This document shows positions 1-5,294 of a DNA stretch of 5,367 nt, piece by piece. The stretch is from Alcanivorax sp. (GTDB taxonomy: Bacteria; Pseudomonadota; Gammaproteobacteria; Pseudomonadales; Alcanivoracaceae). The notes below the pieces were generated by a model that was not told where the DNA came from, made no database searches, and was given only the letters and a program-made list of their open reading frames with translations. Where the stretch lies: NCBI GenBank assembly GCA_007135015.1, contig SLJS01000174.1, forward strand, positions 1-5,367. The letters run 5' to 3'. Position 1 is the first letter of the stretch; the number at the start of each line of letters is the position of its first letter. The position numbers were made by a program, and so were the translations under genes.

Positions 1-1
1 G

Positions 2-73
2 GTGATCACGTTTGTGGACATCACCGAGACCAAAAAACTTGAGCACGCATTGCGCCGCGACCTCGAGGGATAG
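2..73 (+). CDS. C-terminal end of a PAS-domain protein (partial, possible CheR/PAS or other sensor fusion)
   Basis: Only the last 23 codons and a TAG stop are present; the gene enters from the left edge. The visible peptide contains VITFVDIT followed by ETKKLEHALRR. This is the usual last beta strand of a PAS domain (the 'TFVDITE' signature) and the start of the helix that follows it. PAS domains with this ending are common in CheB/CheR-PAS fusions and in sensor kinases or diguanylate cyclases. Here the protein stops about 15 residues after the PAS strand, so no kinase, GGDEF or other output domain follows it; any output domain must lie upstream, outside the window. The assignment rests on one short motif. 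It could also be a protein truncated at its 3' end, since a repeat element begins about 47 bases after the stop. Confidence 0.55.
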   Translation: MITFVDITETKKLEHALRRDLEG

Positions 74-119
74 GAAGCTTCCTGACAAGCTTTCCCATGG
101 TCTTCCTTTCGTGCAGCTT

Positions 120-182
120 GGCCAGCGTTAGCCCGGATATTGCACCAAATGCCCTGTACTTCGCGCCGCATTGACGCCGTCA
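120..182 (+). repeat. Interspersed repeat, left copy (direct repeat of 5227..5294)
   Basis: Bases 129-169 align without gaps to 5239-5279 with 37 of 41 identical, including an 11-base block (TAGCCCGGATA) and a 13-base block (TGCACCAAATGCC). Shorter matches on either side (GGCCAGC on the left, CGCCGTCA on the right) extend the similarity to about 63 bases with small indels of 3 and 2 bases. Both copies have the same orientation. This copy lacks the long hairpin that follows the right copy and diverges after about position 182, so it may be a truncated relic. The rest of the 74-343 gap shows no convincing gene or sigma-70 promoter. Confidence 0.7.
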
Positions 183-343
183 TTACCGGCTGACTTTTCT
201 CGCCTGATCTCCCGCCTGTTCAGCCGTATGTGCGCCAACGTACGGACTGTTTGCATCTGACTTCATACACTCATGGTCAGGATTTATCGCTGGCCCCTCG
301 TAATTTATTCGTACGGGCTATGCGACCATCTACAGGGAGAACC

Positions 344-748
344 ATGATGCACCGCATATTCAAACCGCTTCTTATTGCACCGATGGCCACAAGCGTCATC
401 ATTGCTGCCATATTCGCAACCCTGGTCGGTTGTGCCTCGGCACCCGAACCACCCACCGCGTCCCTGGCAAAAGCCGCGTCTACGATCGACGATGCGGAAC
501 GCGCTGGTGCGCGCCAGTACGCGGGCGCCGACCTCGACGAGGCGAAAGCGAGATTCGCGCAGGCAGAAGGTGCGCTTGAATCCGAGAAAATGACCGAGGC
601 CGGTCAGTTCGCGGAACAGGCGGGTGTCGCCGCCGACCTTGCAATGGCAAGGACCGAAGCCGCCAAGGCCTCTGAAATCAACCGGCAACTCCACCAGGAC
701 GCCGATGCCCTGGATACGGAAATGAAGCGTAAGGGAGATCAACGATGA
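344..748 (+). CDS. DUF4398 domain lipoprotein
   Basis: A 134-residue predicted envelope lipoprotein. The N-terminus has a basic start and a hydrophobic stretch ending in the lipobox LVGC, with the lipidated cysteine at residue 30. Alanine follows the cysteine, so there is no Asp inner-membrane retention signal and the outer membrane is the likely site. Residues about 40-120 are rich in Ala, Glu, Arg and Lys and strongly helical, as in the DUF4398 family, which usually forms periplasmic helical hairpins or coiled coils. No enzymatic motif is visible. A purine-rich AGGGAGA lies just before a double ATG at 344 and 347. Upstream in-frame starts at 230 (GTG) and 320 (ATG) would place extra residues before the signal peptide and were not chosen; 347 is equally possible. 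The stop overlaps the next start in ATGA, so the two genes are translationally coupled. The molecular role of DUF4398 proteins is not established; a structural role linking envelope layers is inferred from the partner. Confidence 0.88.
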   Translation: MMHRIFKPLLIAPMATSVIIAAIFATLVGCASAPEPPTASLAKAASTIDDAERAGARQYAGADLDEAKARFAQAEGALESEKMTEAGQFAEQAGVAADLAMARTEAAKASEINRQLHQDADALDTEMKRKGDQR

Positions 749-1602
749 ACAATTTTACTGAGCACCAGAGGTTTTTCGGTGGTAGCTTTGCCGCATTGAT
801 TGCATCGCTGCTGCTGCTTTCCGCCTGCGCCACTGGACCTGCAAGTCCTGAAGGCTCCCTCGAGGCGCGTGAAAAGCTGACCGCGTTGCAGAATGATTCA
901 GAGCTGGCCGGCCACGCCCGCTCTGAAATTCGTGAAGCGGAACAGGCCGTGCAACTCGCGGAAAAGCCCCTTCCCGCGTCCGACGGTACGCTGGCTTCGC
1001 ACCGTGTCTATATGGCCGACCACAAGGTTGAAATCGCCCGTGCCAAGGCCACGACCCGACTCGCCGAGGCACAGCGCGCAACACTTGATGAACAACGCGG
1101 CGACGCACGACTCCGGGCGCGCACCCGTGAGGCCGATAAGGCTCACGCCGATGCCGCTCGAGCACGTTCGTCCGAAGCCGAAATGAAGAAGCGACTCGAC
1201 GACCTGGAAGCAAAGCCGACGGAACGCGGAATGGTTGTTACATTGGGTGACGTACTCTTCGACACCGGAAGCTCGGATCTGCGTGACAGCGCTGGCAAGA
1301 ACCTTGACAAGCTGGCGAGCTTCCTCGGTCAATACCCGGATCACCGATTGCTGATCGAAGGGCACACCGATAATGTCGGCAGCTCGGACTACAATCAACG
1401 GCTTTCATTAATGCGTGCGGAGTCCGTCAAACAGTACCTGACCGGAAAGGGAATCAGATCCCAAAGGTTGTCGGTTTCGGGAATGGGCATGCAAAACCCC
1501 ATCGCTGCCAATAGCACTGCAGCAGGCCGCCAGCAGAACCGCCGGGTTGAAATTGTTATCGAGCCGCCCCCATACGTTTCTTCAACCACTACACGAATGT
1601 AA
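745..1602 (+). CDS. OmpA-family lipoprotein with N-terminal DUF4398-like region
   Basis: A 285-residue lipoprotein that should tether the outer membrane to peptidoglycan. The lipobox LSAC gives Cys28, followed by Ala, which favours the outer membrane. Residues about 35-155 are an Ala/Glu/Arg-rich helical region resembling DUF4398. Residues about 163-273 are a complete OmpA C-terminal domain: the strand VTLGDVLFDTGSSDL, the GHTDNVGSSDYN turn with Asp209, then NQRLSLMRA with Arg224, and a closing NRRVEI. The 15-residue spacing of Asp209 and Arg224 matches the pair that binds diaminopimelate in known OmpA domains, so peptidoglycan binding is likely intact. It lacks the 8-stranded barrel of true OmpA and resembles Pal or YiaD in layout. 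The start overlaps the upstream stop by 4 bases and has an AAGGGAGA ribosome site at 731-738. A strong terminator follows. It also shares the DUF4398-type helical region with its neighbour, suggesting duplication and hetero-association. Confidence 0.93.
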   Translation: MNNFTEHQRFFGGSFAALIASLLLLSACATGPASPEGSLEAREKLTALQNDSELAGHARSEIREAEQAVQLAEKPLPASDGTLASHRVYMADHKVEIARAKATTRLAEAQRATLDEQRGDARLRARTREADKAHADAARARSSEAEMKKRLDDLEAKPTERGMVVTLGDVLFDTGSSDLRDSAGKNLDKLASFLGQYPDHRLLIEGHTDNVGSSDYNQRLSLMRAESVKQYLTGKGIRSQRLSVSGMGMQNPIAANSTAAGRQQNRRVEIVIEPPPYVSSTTTRM

Positions 1603-1648
1603 CAGCAAGGCAGGCAGGTCTTGCAATCAGCATTAGTCTTATATCTTT

Positions 1649-1691
1649 ATGGCGCGGCCTCCCCCCCCCAGGTTCGCGCCATCTTTTTTTT
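1649..1691 (+). terminator. Intrinsic terminator after the DUF4398/OmpA operon
   Basis: An 8-base-pair stem, ATGGCGCG (1649-1656) with CGCGCCAT (1675-1682), can be extended by CCT/AGG pairs. A run of eight T follows at 1684-1691. The loop contains nine consecutive C (1661-1669). It lies 46 bases after the OmpA stop. In the opposite direction the stem is followed by AAAGATAT rather than a T run, so it should work mainly on the + strand and is not a good terminator for the converging regulator gene. Confidence 0.9.
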
Positions 1692-1758
1692 CAGGCAGGG
1701 CGTTGTTAATCCCAACAGACAGTGGGCCGAATGACTTCCTTTCTGAGCCAATCCCGCC

Positions 1759-2484
1759 TTAAGAATCGGCTGGCATCGCCAACAGGCGATCCGTTTCCCT
1801 TTTCACGACTGCGTAGCATTCGCAGCTCATCTCTTCCAGCTTCTCGCGATCCAGAACAGTAATCCTGCCCCTGTGATACTCGATCACACCCGCACGGTGT
1901 AGTGCGCCCGCGGCTTCGGTGACTCCCTCACGACGTACGCCCAGCATATTGGCAATCAGTTCCTGCGTCATTTTCAGCTCACTGGATTCCAGCCGGTCCA
2001 GTGAAAGCAGTAACCAGCGGCAGAGTTGCTGAAGGATACTATGATGGCGATTGCACACGGCGGTCTGAGCCATCTGTGTGATCAGCGCCTGGGTATAACG
2101 CAGCATCAGCCTGCGAAGAGCCGGGTCCGCATGGTTGAATTCGGAATTAAGGTGTTTTCCCGCGAGCCGATAAGCACCGCCGGCACTTTGAACCACCGCG
2201 CGGCTTGGGGTGCTCCCGCCGCCCATAAAGACGGAAATACCCACCACCCCATCCTTTCCAACCACCGATATTTCCGCCGAATCTCCGTCTTCCATCACAT
2301 AGAGCAGTGAAACAATCGAGTCGGTGGGGAAATACACATAATGCGCATCATCCCCGGACTCATGAATCACCGTGCCCAGAGGCATTGATACATATTCCAG
2401 ATTCGGAAAGATGCGCACCTGAGCTGCCTCTGACAGGGAGGCCAGCAGCAGATTCCGGGTCGGCAAGGGTGTATAACTGGACAT
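1759..2484 (-). CDS. Crp/Fnr-family transcriptional regulator
   Basis: A 241-residue DNA-binding regulator. Residues about 25-110 form a cNMP-binding-like beta barrel, recognisable from GTVIHESGD, VYFPTDSIVSLL and the GKDGVVGISVFMGGG segment. About 118-145 is the dimerisation helix, and 150-215 is a Crp-type winged helix, with the helix-turn-helix around MTQELIANMLGVRREGVTEAA. The usual cAMP phosphate-binding cassette (GE-x-A...R-x-A) is not present, and there is no N-terminal cysteine cluster of the Fnr iron-sulphur type; Cys144, 155, 221 and 223 are scattered or C-terminal. The ligand is therefore unknown. The SCECY motif near the C-terminus is common in this subfamily, often annotated only as 'Crp/Fnr family'. 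The ATG is preceded by GGAGG with a 9-base spacer, which fixes the start. It converges on the OmpA gene and lies 262 bases downstream of the peptidase gene, probably with its own promoter. No clear operator for it was found nearby. Confidence 0.92.
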   Translation of the reverse strand: MSSYTPLPTRNLLLASLSEAAQVRIFPNLEYVSMPLGTVIHESGDDAHYVYFPTDSIVSLLYVMEDGDSAEISVVGKDGVVGISVFMGGGSTPSRAVVQSAGGAYRLAGKHLNSEFNHADPALRRLMLRYTQALITQMAQTAVCNRHHSILQQLCRWLLLSLDRLESSELKMTQELIANMLGVRREGVTEAAGALHRAGVIEYHRGRITVLDREKLEEMSCECYAVVKRETDRLLAMPADS

Positions 2485-2489
2485 GATTG

Positions 2490-2498
2490 GGAGCCTCC
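2490..2498 (-). promoter_or_regulatory. Ribosome binding site of the Crp/Fnr gene inside a GGAG-G-CTCC palindrome
   Basis: Read on the - strand, GGAGGCTCC contains the Shine-Dalgarno GGAGG and is itself a perfect 4+1+4 inverted repeat. Its position 5 to 9 bases before the ATG decides the start codon. The identical nine bases occur before the PA2779-like gene at 4080-4088. Confidence 0.7.
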
Positions 2499-2617
2499 AT
2501 GCAAAGCACCATGGTTATCCACGGACACTGATTCTCGCTCGGCTCACCCCGGGCCACCGTTGTTTACTCAGATCGGGTCAGTATTTCAGGCGTCCCACGA
2601 TATACCGGAAACGGCAA

Positions 2618-2638
2618 GATTCCCGGGGGGGGGGAATC
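2618..2638. repeat. G10 homopolymer inside a short palindrome, upstream of the regulator gene
   Basis: GATTCCC (2618-2624) and GGGAATC (2632-2638) form inverted arms around a run of ten G (2625-2634). It sits within the 262-base gap (2485-2746) between the peptidase gene and the regulator gene, 134 bases before the regulator start. No gene, convincing sigma-70 promoter or terminator was seen in that gap. Long G tracts are prone to slippage, so the tract length could vary between cells or could be a sequencing error. Confidence 0.6.
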
Positions 2639-2746
2639 GACACCTCACTATCGCAATGTATCAGGCCGTTGTCCACCATATTGGGACTCGCAGTCTCTCT
2701 ATCGGCTGCAAAGAGATAATAGGCGTTTTGATATCACTGGCGTGAG

Positions 2747-3697
2747 CTATTCGCTTCTCGCTGCTTCGGATATGGCCCGGACGGAATCTGTGTAACGGGC
2801 GTTCCCTGATGCCAGGGCTTCGGCCTGCCGGGCAGCCCCCAGGGCTTCGCTCGTCCTGCCCTGACGCAGGTAGGTCCAGGCGAGGTTGTAGTGTGCCGCC
2901 GGCTCATCAGGAGAAAGCTCAATAACCATGTGGAAATACGCCTCGGCGCCTTCATAATCAGCCTTTTGATAGGCCATGTTACCGAGTCCGAGATAACTGA
3001 GCGGATAGGTCGGCCAGCGCACCGCAGCCGCTGTGTAAGCAATGATCGCTGCCTCCCGACGCTGTTGTGCCTCCAGCGTGGAAACCGCCTCGACATAACG
3101 TGACGCGGTCGCCGTGGCGGGAATGTCTCCGGGCCTCGCTATCACCAGCGCCCAGTGCCCGCCCAGGCGCCAGGTCCGCTCGAAATGCCGGAATGACATC
3201 ACCCGGCGCGGGCTCCGCCCGGAACGGAGAATGATCTCTTCCGCGTCCATGTCGAAACCGATCACCACCGCATAATGCCATTGCGGCCAAAAGGACAAGC
3301 CAAGGTTCTGCAGTACCAATACCGGGTATCCGGCGCGGATTTCCTCGAGCAGGTCGGCGAGTCGTGGCTCCAGTCGGTAGGGCACCCGGTCGGCGCGACG
3401 TGCCGCGCCGAGCAGCTCGCTTTGCAGGCTGCCGCGCAGCCCGGGCAGGTAAACCTGAGCGGCAAGATCCACGGGGTCAGCATCGGCGACACCGCTGACC
3501 TCAAGCAGCGTTGCCAGCGCCGCCGGACCGCACTGCCAGGCCGCCTGGGGATGAAAGGGCGTATCTTCAAGTTCCTGCTGACGTGGCTCGCCGCTCGGTG
3601 ATTTCAGGGTGGGGTACTGATGGGAATAGCTCGCACACCCCCCCATGAGCAGCAAAAGGGGAATAACGCCGGCTCCGAGGCGCGCCCAACTTGTCAC
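2747..3697 (-). CDS. PA2778-family lipoprotein cysteine peptidase (C39-like) with C-terminal TPRs
   Basis: With a GTG start at 3697 this is a 316-residue lipoprotein. Residues 1-21 are a signal peptide ending in the lipobox LMGGC, Cys21. Residues about 45-190 form a C39-like papain-fold peptidase: the nucleophile motif WQCGPAALATLL (Cys56) and the histidine motif WHYAVVIGFD (His141). The position where C39 enzymes carry the third catalytic Asp reads LRSGR, so the triad is unusual. Residues about 231-295 hold two TPR units (YLGLGNMAYQKADYEGAEAY and HYNLAWTYLRQGRTSEAL), a protein-binding scaffold. This layout and the upstream partner match the PA2778/PA2779 pair. The substrate is unknown. Start choice: a longer frame from ATG 3826 would overlap the upstream gene by about 110 bases and bury the signal peptide. 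GTG 3697 lies 16 bases after that gene's stop, with AAGGAAG about 11 bases upstream; GTG 3709 (320 residues) is possible but has the ribosome site too close. Seven G bases encode the lipobox glycines. Confidence 0.86.
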   Translation of the reverse strand: MTSWARLGAGVIPLLLLMGGCASYSHQYPTLKSPSGEPRQQELEDTPFHPQAAWQCGPAALATLLEVSGVADADPVDLAAQVYLPGLRGSLQSELLGAARRADRVPYRLEPRLADLLEEIRAGYPVLVLQNLGLSFWPQWHYAVVIGFDMDAEEIILRSGRSPRRVMSFRHFERTWRLGGHWALVIARPGDIPATATASRYVEAVSTLEAQQRREAAIIAYTAAAVRWPTYPLSYLGLGNMAYQKADYEGAEAYFHMVIELSPDEPAAHYNLAWTYLRQGRTSEALGAARQAEALASGNARYTDSVRAISEAARSE

Positions 3698-3713
3698 AAG
3701 ACGCGCCACTTCC

Positions 3714-4076
3714 TTAGCGCAGAAAAAGAACGACCAGAAGGACAATGAGAATCGCAACGCCCACACCCACATCGGCGCCGGCCGGAAGATCCTCGATGCC
3801 GGCGGCAAGTGCGCGCACTTCCGCATCGGTCATTGCAGCCACCCTCTCGATCGCCTCTTCGGCACTGACGCCCATGCTTTGTAACTGAGCACGCACATCA
3901 TCACGGCCGATCGATTCGATCAGGGCATCGCGGCTCAGAGCGTCGGATTCGTCTGCAATCACGCTACCCGTTCCGACGACGCCCGCGAAGGCGTATCCTG
4001 GTGTAATAGTGGCCATGAGCAGAGTTGCCATCATCATTAATCCGATCTGATAACGACGAGCAGCATTGTAGATCAT
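3714..4076 (-). CDS. PA2779-family (DUF6627-like) signal-peptide protein with C-terminal membrane helix
   Basis: A 120-residue envelope protein. Residues 1-31 are a signal peptide (basic NAARRYQ, hydrophobic core, cleavage after AFA). Residues about 45-98 are a helical domain with RDDVRAQLQSMGVSAEEAIERVAAMTDAEV and then the LPAGAD linker. Residues about 103-119 (GVGVAILIVLLVVLFL) are a C-terminal transmembrane helix with one terminal Arg. The repeated 'SxEEAxxRVAxMTDAEVxxLAxxIxxLPAG' pattern is the hallmark of PA2779-like proteins, which regularly precede a PA2778-like cysteine peptidase, as here. Only 16 bases separate the two genes, so they form an operon. The protein could be a substrate, activator or membrane anchor for the peptidase; none of these roles is shown. 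ATG 4076 has GGAGG with a 7-base spacer; the longer start at 4133 has no suitably spaced ribosome site and would add a charged, non-signal N-terminus. Confidence 0.87.
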   Translation of the reverse strand: MIYNAARRYQIGLMMMATLLMATITPGYAFAGVVGTGSVIADESDALSRDALIESIGRDDVRAQLQSMGVSAEEAIERVAAMTDAEVRALAAGIEDLPAGADVGVGVAILIVLLVVLFLR

Positions 4077-4079
4077 CTT

Positions 4080-4088
4080 GGAGCCTCC
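4080..4088 (-). promoter_or_regulatory. Ribosome binding site of the PA2779-like gene inside a GGAG-G-CTCC palindrome
   Basis: On the - strand GGAGGCTCC provides a perfect Shine-Dalgarno (GGAGG, 7 bases before the ATG) and is a 4+1+4 inverted repeat. It is the same nonamer as at the regulator gene (2490-2498), and it decides the 4076 start over the longer frame. Confidence 0.7.
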
Positions 4089-4286
4089 AGGCGTTTGCCT
4101 TTTATGTCTCTTGAATTCGCACTCTTCACCCATTCCTTTCGCCCATTGCTCTCACAAATGCCCTGGATCAGGTGACGATCTCAGTGGAGAGACCGGCGTT
4201 TATTCTGTACGCCAGGCACCTTCATGTCTGTTCGGTATAGCACACAGGCAGAAGCTGGTTCCTCGAAATGTGCCTTACTATGTGTC

Positions 4287-4320
4287 ATGACGTACAGACA
4301 GGGACTCCCTTCCGCGTCAT
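4287..4320. promoter_or_regulatory. Nested inverted repeat, possible operator or RNA hairpin
   Basis: Outer arms ATGACG (4287-4292) and CGTCAT (4315-4320) enclose an inner perfect palindrome AGGGA-C-TCCCT (4300-4310). The set lies about 190 bases before the beta-barrel start and about 210 bases before the divergent PA2779-like start. The inner one-base spacer suits a protein-binding palindrome better than an RNA loop. Function is inferred only from symmetry and position. Confidence 0.3.
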
Positions 4321-4330
4321 TATTCAGCAC

Positions 4331-4353
4331 GATCAATCGCGAAAGGGTTGATC
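4331..4353. promoter_or_regulatory. Inverted repeat GATCAA-N11-TTGATC, possible operator
   Basis: Perfect 6-base arms (4331-4336 and 4348-4353) are separated by 11 bases, ten bases after the nested palindrome. The half-site TTGAT resembles the Fnr half-site, but the arms face the wrong way and the spacing is wrong for a classic TTGAT-N4-ATCAA box, so binding by the nearby Crp/Fnr protein is only a guess. Confidence 0.28.
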
Positions 4354-4510
4354 AGGAATACCGATTACTCCTGGGAACGTATATGGAGAAAGGCCAGGTC
4401 AAGGACCGGACCACTACCCAAGCAAACCTTGACGAAGCCGGAACCACCCCATACCACCGGGGCCATCTCATGGCGACCGGACGGTTTTGAATACCTTTAT
4501 CTGGAGCACG

Positions 4511-5062
4511 ATGATGAACAGGCTAATAAAACTTCCTTTTCTTATCGCCGGCATAGCTGTCACTTCGACAGGGTTTGCCGCCGAACGAAACAATGCCGAA
4601 GCCGGCATCTACGTTGGCGCGGGAGTCGGCTACTATCGCATCAACGATGACGATTTCCTTGACGAAGATGACAGACTCAAGGATAACCGTGGCGCTTATC
4701 GTGTGTACGCTGGTTTCGAAGCCGGCAGGGTATTCGCGATCGAAGGCGCCTATACGGACTTTGCCAAGACCAGCGACGGCCTTGCAAGCATGGAACTGAG
4801 CGGCCTGTCCGCTGCGGTGCTGATCAATATCCCCTTGCTGCCAACTATCGCGCCTTACGGCAAGCTTGGCATGATGTCCTGGGACCGCAAGCGCTCCTTC
4901 GGCTCACTGAGCAGCAGTGACGATGGCAGTGACGTCTTTTACGGTCTGGGTGCGCGATTCGCCTTGTCCTACAACCTGGACCTGCGACTCGAGTACGAGC
5001 GCTATGCGATCGACGACATGGATCTCGACATGGCATCCATCAACCTGCAGTACCGTTTCTGA
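4511..5062 (+). CDS. Small outer-membrane beta-barrel protein (OmpA/OmpW-like, 8-stranded type)
   Basis: A 183-residue protein with a signal peptide (basic MMNRLIK, hydrophobic core, cleavage near GFAA at residues 21-24) and a mature part of alternating polar and apolar strands, for example GIYVGAGVGYYRI, AYRVYAGFEAGRVFAIEGAY, SGLSAAVLINIPL, APYGKLGMMSW, DVFYGLGARFALSYNLDLRLEY and a final strand ending INLQYRF. A terminal Phe after alternating aromatics is the usual BAM recognition signal. Length and strand count fit the 8-stranded outer-membrane barrel superfamily (OMP_b-brl type). The first extracellular loop is very acidic (NDDDFLDEDDRLKDN), and another loop is Ser/Asp-rich (residues about 132-141), which could bind cations; that is inference. 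Start: GGAG at 4503-4506 precedes tandem ATGs at 4511 and 4514; a TTG at 4487 is possible but poor. It is a single-gene unit, with a terminator directly after. Confidence 0.86.
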   Translation: MMNRLIKLPFLIAGIAVTSTGFAAERNNAEAGIYVGAGVGYYRINDDDFLDEDDRLKDNRGAYRVYAGFEAGRVFAIEGAYTDFAKTSDGLASMELSGLSAAVLINIPLLPTIAPYGKLGMMSWDRKRSFGSLSSSDDGSDVFYGLGARFALSYNLDLRLEYERYAIDDMDLDMASINLQYRF

Positions 5063-5075
5063 AGACGACAGCAAG

Positions 5076-5101
5076 AAAGCCCGGCATATTGCCGGGCTTT
5101 T
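5076..5101 (+). terminator. Intrinsic terminator after the beta-barrel gene
   Basis: A perfect 10-base-pair stem, AAAGCCCGGC (5076-5085) with GCCGGGCTTT (5091-5100), surrounds an ATATT loop and ends in four T. It begins 14 bases after the stop codon. The A-rich left flank means it may also work weakly on the - strand. Confidence 0.92.
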
Positions 5102-5226
5102 GTCGGGATAATCAGCACACCACCAGAATCGGTTCTCGCCCCTCCCGGCACTTCTTCCGGGTACCTTTCGCCTGATCCAGTGTAGACAGGACCTACCTCT
5201 ACAGCGGCGTTGGAACGAGACGTCTC

Positions 5227-5294
5227 GGCCAGCCAGGCTAGCCCGGATACTGCACCAAATGCCATCTAATTCGCGCCGCGGATGGTCGCCGTCA
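5227..5294 (+). repeat. Interspersed repeat, right copy (direct repeat of 120..182)
   Basis: The 41-base core 5239-5279 matches 129-169 at 37 positions, in the same orientation and 5110 bases away. This copy leads directly into the long hairpin at 5283-5367, and the shared CGCCGTCA lies in its outer left arm, which suggests the repeat and hairpin belong to one element. The preceding 5103-5226 shows no gene; it contains only a weak CCCGG/CCGGG inverted repeat (around 5143-5160). Confidence 0.7.

Larger units (their letters stand above)
4077..4510. other. Divergent intergenic region between the PA2779-like and beta-barrel genes
   Basis: This 434-base region must hold the promoters for the leftward peptidase operon and the rightward beta-barrel gene. 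No close match to paired sigma-70 -35/-10 boxes could be assigned on either strand. It is rich in inverted repeats: GGCGT/ACGCC around a 9-base loop (4195-4213), the nested set at 4287-4320, and GATCAA/TTGATC at 4331-4353. A + strand open frame of 67 codons (ATG 4287 to TGA 4490) has no ribosome site and no recognisable family, so it is not called as a gene. Confidence 0.6.

Noticed and set aside
75..95. AAGCTT-containing foldback after the PAS protein stop as a terminator
   Set aside because: The stem is short and bulged and no T run follows, so it is not convincing.
230..343. N-terminal extension of the first lipoprotein from a GTG at 230
   Set aside because: It adds 38 residues before a standard lipoprotein signal peptide, and a good ribosome site precedes the ATG pair at 344/347.
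755..1398. Long - strand frames opposite the OmpA gene
   Set aside because: They mirror a confidently identified OmpA-domain gene and have no family features; they are antisense shadows of a GC-rich gene.
3698..3826. N-terminal extension of the cysteine peptidase from ATG 3826
   Set aside because: It overlaps the upstream gene by about 110 bases and would place the signal peptide internally; the GTG at 3697 restores a normal lipoprotein N-terminus.
4077..4133. Longer start for the PA2779-like gene at 4133
   Set aside because: The AAGGA there abuts the ATG without spacing, and the extra residues (many charged) would precede a standard signal peptide; GGAGG fixes 4076.
4374..4408. Possible extracytoplasmic sigma-factor promoter (GGAACG ... 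GTCAAG)
   Set aside because: The spacing and -10 region do not match the sigma-E consensus well enough to claim it.
4287..4490. 67-codon + strand open frame just before the beta-barrel gene (longer version from 4224)
   Set aside because: No Shine-Dalgarno before the ATG, no signal peptide or known family, and it overlaps the inverted repeats of the divergent promoter region; it looks like chance.
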